Position numbers and translations under genes: made by a program. Under the pieces are notes generated by a model. That model saw nothing but the letters and a program-made list of their open reading frames with translations, had not been told where the DNA came from and did no database searches. DNA of 64,000 nt from Vibrio atlanticus (GTDB lineage: Bacteria > Pseudomonadota > Gammaproteobacteria > Enterobacterales > Vibrionaceae): assembly GCF_024347315.1 (NCBI RefSeq), contig NZ_AP025460.1, positions 682,001 through 746,000 on the forward strand, given 5' to 3'. Positions 61,251 through 64,000 of this stretch are shown here, one piece after another; position 1 is the first letter of the stretch, and every line of letters starts with the position of its first letter.

Positions 61251-62131
61251 GGCGTGTTGATCTTTGCTGTACATTTTGTGTTCAACAATACATCGGTAGC
61301 CACATTAACATGAATGCCAGCGATAACATGCTGGCATAATTCCTTTCTAGCTTGTCATATCTACTTGAAATAGCTCGATAATGCTTAATTCTCCCAAAGG
61401 CATTTTCGACCAAGTGACGATACTTGTATAGACACCAATCCATACTGTCTTTGTCTATATCTTGTCCGTAATTGCGTTTAGCAATTACCGTTTCTCCGCC
61501 ACGTTCCTTAACAAAAGTACGGAAAGGTTCGCTGTCATATCCTTTATCACAAACGATAGTATTAACTTCATCGAGTTGTTCAACTAAGCTTTCGGCATGC
61601 ACTATATCGTGGCGTTGTCCTTCTGATAAATCAAAGCAAATCGGCAGACCACCACTATCTACGGCTAAGTGAATTTTGGTTGAGTTGCCCCCGCGACTTT
61701 TTCCTATTTGCTCTGAGCTTTCAGTAGCTGCACCTGTACTATGCTGATGCGCTCGAACTATAGAGCCATCAAGAAAGACCCATTCAAAATCAGCCATGCT
61801 AGATAAGCTTTTGAAAAGTTTATCTAAAATCCCTTTCTTTGACCAAAGATTAAATCGTCTGTAAACGGTACTCCACTCTCCGAACTCAGAGGGTAGATCT
61901 CGCCAAGGAATACCTGTTCTCATTCGATAAAGTATTCCTTCAAATGTCATTCGATGTTCAGTTTTATCGTAAATACGACCTGTACTTTTCATAACTTGGA
62001 GTAGCAGTTCCCAGCGAATATCAGTTAGCATTGTTCTTGGCATGGTATTGGTTATGGTTTTACTTTTGGCGAAGCAAATTATAACTCTTTACCATGCTGT
62101 TCAAAAAACACTCACGAAAGATCAACACGCC
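61251..62131 (-). mobile_element. Complete IS5-family insertion sequence with CTAG target duplication
   Basis: 881 bp. The terminal repeats GGCGTGTTGATCTTT (left) and AAAGATCAACACGCC (right) are perfectly inverted over 15 bases. Direct CTAG copies flank the element at 61247-61250 and 62132-62135. One intact transposase gene inside. Both ends and the duplication are undamaged, pointing to recent insertion. Confidence 0.93.
61282..62043 (-). CDS. IS5-family transposase
   Basis: 253 residues, a single uninterrupted frame (no programmed frameshift needed). DDE catalytic triad: Asp92 (FLDGSIVRAH), Asp166 (VCDKGYDSE) and Glu214 (HLVENAFGRIK), with the IS5/IS427-type N-terminal DUF4096-like region (RMTFEGILYRMRTGIPWRDLP). 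All catalytic residues are present, so it is probably active. Occupies nearly the whole element. Confidence 0.95.
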   Translation of the reverse strand: MPRTMLTDIRWELLLQVMKSTGRIYDKTEHRMTFEGILYRMRTGIPWRDLPSEFGEWSTVYRRFNLWSKKGILDKLFKSLSSMADFEWVFLDGSIVRAHQHSTGAATESSEQIGKSRGGNSTKIHLAVDSGGLPICFDLSEGQRHDIVHAESLVEQLDEVNTIVCDKGYDSEPFRTFVKERGGETVIAKRNYGQDIDKDSMDWCLYKYRHLVENAFGRIKHYRAISSRYDKLERNYASMLSLAFMLMWLPMYC

Positions 62132-62177
62132 CTAGTTATCCCAAATAGTCCTCAACAAACTAATCACCGAGAGCATA

Positions 62178-62906
62178 ATGAAATACATCGGAATTGATGG
62201 CTGTAAAGCCGGTTGGATCGCTTGGATTGTCTCTGATAATGCTATGCCAACGTATAGAGTGGTAAACACCCTCTATGAGTTGGTTGATGATCTTACGGGA
62301 TCAACAACGTTAATCGATATGCCTATTGGCTTTAGCGATTCGCTCACTCCTGATAGATTATGCGATAAAGCGGCAAGGCGCTTTCTCACCAGCAAGCGTG
62401 GCTCTTCCGTGTTTCCAGTTCCGTGTCGTGAGGCGATTTATCAGACCGATTACATTGCGGCGTGTAGTGTCAATGTGGAGAAGCTTAATAAGAAGTTTTC
62501 TAAGCAAACTTGGGGAATTGTGCCCAAGATTCGTGAGCTTGATGAACTCATTGAATCTCATCCCACTCTTTCGATAAGGGAATCACATCCTGAGGTGGTG
62601 TTCGCTGCCTTGAAAGGGGAACCGTTAACCTTTTCTAAGCGAACTCAAGAGGGCAAAGAGGAACGGCTTTCTATTATTCAACAACTCGCTCCACAATGGT
62701 GTGACGGTTTGGCGTTGGCCATTGTAAATACCAAGCGTAAAGACGTCGCGATAGACGATATTTATGACGCATTCATTTTGATGTTGATTGCTTATCACGC
62801 TCCAACATTGTCGTGCTTGCCTGAGCTTTCTGAAATCGGTGGAAAGGCTGATAAGGATCAGAACGGAAGAGTTCGCGAAATCGTTTACTGGAATAAAACG
62901 CACTAG
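62178..62906 (+). CDS. DUF429 family protein (predicted RNase H-fold nuclease)
   Basis: 242 residues. N-terminal GIDGCKAGWIAW and LIDMPIGFSD, followed by RLCDKAARRFLTSKRGSSVFPVPCREA, and later RESHPEVVFAALKGEPL and DDIYDAFILMLIAY: the DUF429 pattern, which is thought to have an RNase H-like nuclease fold. Acidic residues Asp7, Asp55 (IDMP) and those in DDIYDA could bind metal. Biological role unknown. It now lies 43 bases beyond the IS; before that insertion it would have followed the methyltransferase-HNH gene closely and in the same direction. Confidence 0.85.
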   Translation: MKYIGIDGCKAGWIAWIVSDNAMPTYRVVNTLYELVDDLTGSTTLIDMPIGFSDSLTPDRLCDKAARRFLTSKRGSSVFPVPCREAIYQTDYIAACSVNVEKLNKKFSKQTWGIVPKIRELDELIESHPTLSIRESHPEVVFAALKGEPLTFSKRTQEGKEERLSIIQQLAPQWCDGLALAIVNTKRKDVAIDDIYDAFILMLIAYHAPTLSCLPELSEIGGKADKDQNGRVREIVYWNKTH

Positions 62907-62985
62907 CAAAATATGCGCTCTGTTATGTTGAGTGTGTTATTTTTCACTTCCTGTCTTTTTACTCTTACTGTTTTTGAGCCTTGAT

Positions 62986-63795
62986 ATGAAACGTTTAATT
63001 GTCGGCTGGCTGGCCACTGTGCTCAGTGCTGCGAGTTATGCCCAAGTTGCCCCTATATCTCAATGGCAATGCGACATGATGAAAAAGAACAATGTCTTGA
63101 GTAGCGGTGCGCCTGTTGGTTGTGATCGACTATCCAAAGTGGATTTCGATTTCATTAATTTCAAAGGGGAAACGCAACAGGGCAATATGATCGTGCTGGA
63201 TGTTATTGCGACTGCCGTTGAACAAATCTTTTCAGATCTTAAACAGCGCAATTTCCCTCTTCATTCCGCTCGCCTAATGCGTGAATTCAGAGGGGACGAC
63301 AACGCCTCAATGGACGCGAACAACAGCAGTGCGTTTAACGCTCGTCCTATTACAGGCGGAGGTGGTTGGTCGAAGCATGCTTATGGTGTGGCAATCGATA
63401 TCAACCCAGTTCAAAACCCTTTCTTAGAGTTTGATAACAACGGAAGAATCACGGTAAAGCCTTCACAATCTGCGACTCGCTATGTGAACCGTACTCGTTT
63501 TCGCGCGCGTGATGAAATAGAACGTAGTGGCATGGCAGAAGATGTGGTGGAGCTTTTCGCCCATCACGGATTTATGATCTGGGGAGGGGATTGGAATAGC
63601 CCAGTCGATACCCAACATTTTGAGGTCGGCTCAAGAAAATTCGTTAACCAACTGCTTTCTAAACCACAACCTGAAGCCAAAGTGTTATTTGAGCGTTACG
63701 TCGAATCTTATCGTCAATGTTTTGAACAGAATCAAGGCGAGGGAGCAGAAAAAGCTCGTGCTATCTGTGCAAAGAAAACAGTTGGCACTTTTTAG
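62986..63795 (+). CDS. Secreted M15-family peptidase (D-Ala-D-Ala carboxypeptidase-like)
   Basis: 269 residues from ATG 62986 with signal peptide MKRLIVGWLATVLSAASYAQ; an in-frame GTG at 62932 would add a second hydrophobic stretch and is less natural. The M15 zinc motif is complete: His131 and Asp138 in SKHAYGVAID, His211 in DTQHFEV, with the typical GGDWNSPVDTQHFE context. It should trim or cleave peptidoglycan stem peptides in the periplasm. Four cysteines in the mature protein could form disulfides. Terminator follows. Confidence 0.9.
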   Translation: MKRLIVGWLATVLSAASYAQVAPISQWQCDMMKKNNVLSSGAPVGCDRLSKVDFDFINFKGETQQGNMIVLDVIATAVEQIFSDLKQRNFPLHSARLMREFRGDDNASMDANNSSAFNARPITGGGGWSKHAYGVAIDINPVQNPFLEFDNNGRITVKPSQSATRYVNRTRFRARDEIERSGMAEDVVELFAHHGFMIWGGDWNSPVDTQHFEVGSRKFVNQLLSKPQPEAKVLFERYVESYRQCFEQNQGEGAEKARAICAKKTVGTF

Positions 63796-63864
63796 TGCTA
63801 TGTTTATCTAGAACCGTTTGTGTTTTAGCAAGTTAAACTCGCTTCAGGTGTGTTTTGAATCGCT

Positions 63865-63893
63865 AAGGTCAGCGCTCGTCGTTGGCCTTTTTT
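63865..63893 (+). terminator. Terminator of the M15 peptidase gene
   Basis: AAGGTCAGCG, CTCGT, CGTTGGCCTT (10 pairs, two G-U), ending in a T-run. Beyond it, to the window end, no gene is seen. Confidence 0.8.
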
Positions 63894-64000
63894 GTATTCA
63901 TTTCTTCAATAGAACACTGAGCATTGAAAAGGTTATTGGGTATCCATTAGTCAATAATCGATAAGCGAATGCAGCGCAAAGTCATCGGTTTGTCATCGAA

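Overview
The window looks like chromosomal DNA of a marine gammaproteobacterium, most probably a Vibrio. This is inferred from close protein resemblance to the enterobacterial/vibrio versions of IscRSUA-HscBA-Fdx-IscX, QueA-Tgt-YajC-SecDF, RlmN-RodZ-IspG-HisS-YfgM-BamB-Der and XseA/GuaBA. It also rests on the divergent prx/oxyR pair, the extra-long PstC and PstA permeases, and vibrio-style small repeats (ATACCAATC-ended element, CGTCATTCC hairpins). The species cannot be fixed from the sequence alone. No rRNA, tRNA or CRISPR was seen.

Layout. 1-5.4 kb: phosphate uptake operon pstC (cut by the window edge)-pstA-pstB-phoU, followed by a relic of an outer-membrane protein gene and a lipoprotein gene. 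6.5-11.4 kb: cutC, a 2-Cys peroxiredoxin divergent from oxyR, and a chemoreceptor. 11.7-16.8 kb: a sucrose cassette (scrK, PTS transporter scrA, hydrolase scrB, and the LacI-type regulator scrR divergent from them). 16.8-24 kb: CBS protein, then queA-tgt-yajC-secD-secF and suhB. 24.5-31.2 kb: trmJ and the complete isc iron-sulfur operon behind two abutting IscR-type operators. 31.3-42.3 kb: pepB, ndk, a cluster of small hairpin repeats, then rlmN, rodZ-ispG-hisS-yfgM-bamB and der. 42.4-50 kb: an AlaX-like editing protein, a GAF-GGDEF cyclase, a YfgJ-like zinc ribbon, xseA, then guaB and guaA separated by a MITE-like repeat, with a PurR box in front of guaA.

50.3-64 kb is more accessory: a secreted GH19 chitinase with two chitin-binding modules, a lipoprotein, an acetate-type permease, a sodium:alanine symporter, a beta-CASP metallo-beta-lactamase, plsC, a zinc-cysteine protein of unknown function, a methyltransferase-HNH nuclease fusion, an intact IS5-family element with CTAG target duplication, a DUF429 protein and a secreted M15 peptidase.

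The best candidate for an undescribed system is at 58.3-61.2 kb: the methyltransferase-HNH fusion and its divergent CxxC/CxxC neighbour. Most of the rest is conserved housekeeping DNA. Its interest lies in regulation (IscR, PurR and likely OxyR operators, intra-operon hairpins) and in small repeats inserted between genes.
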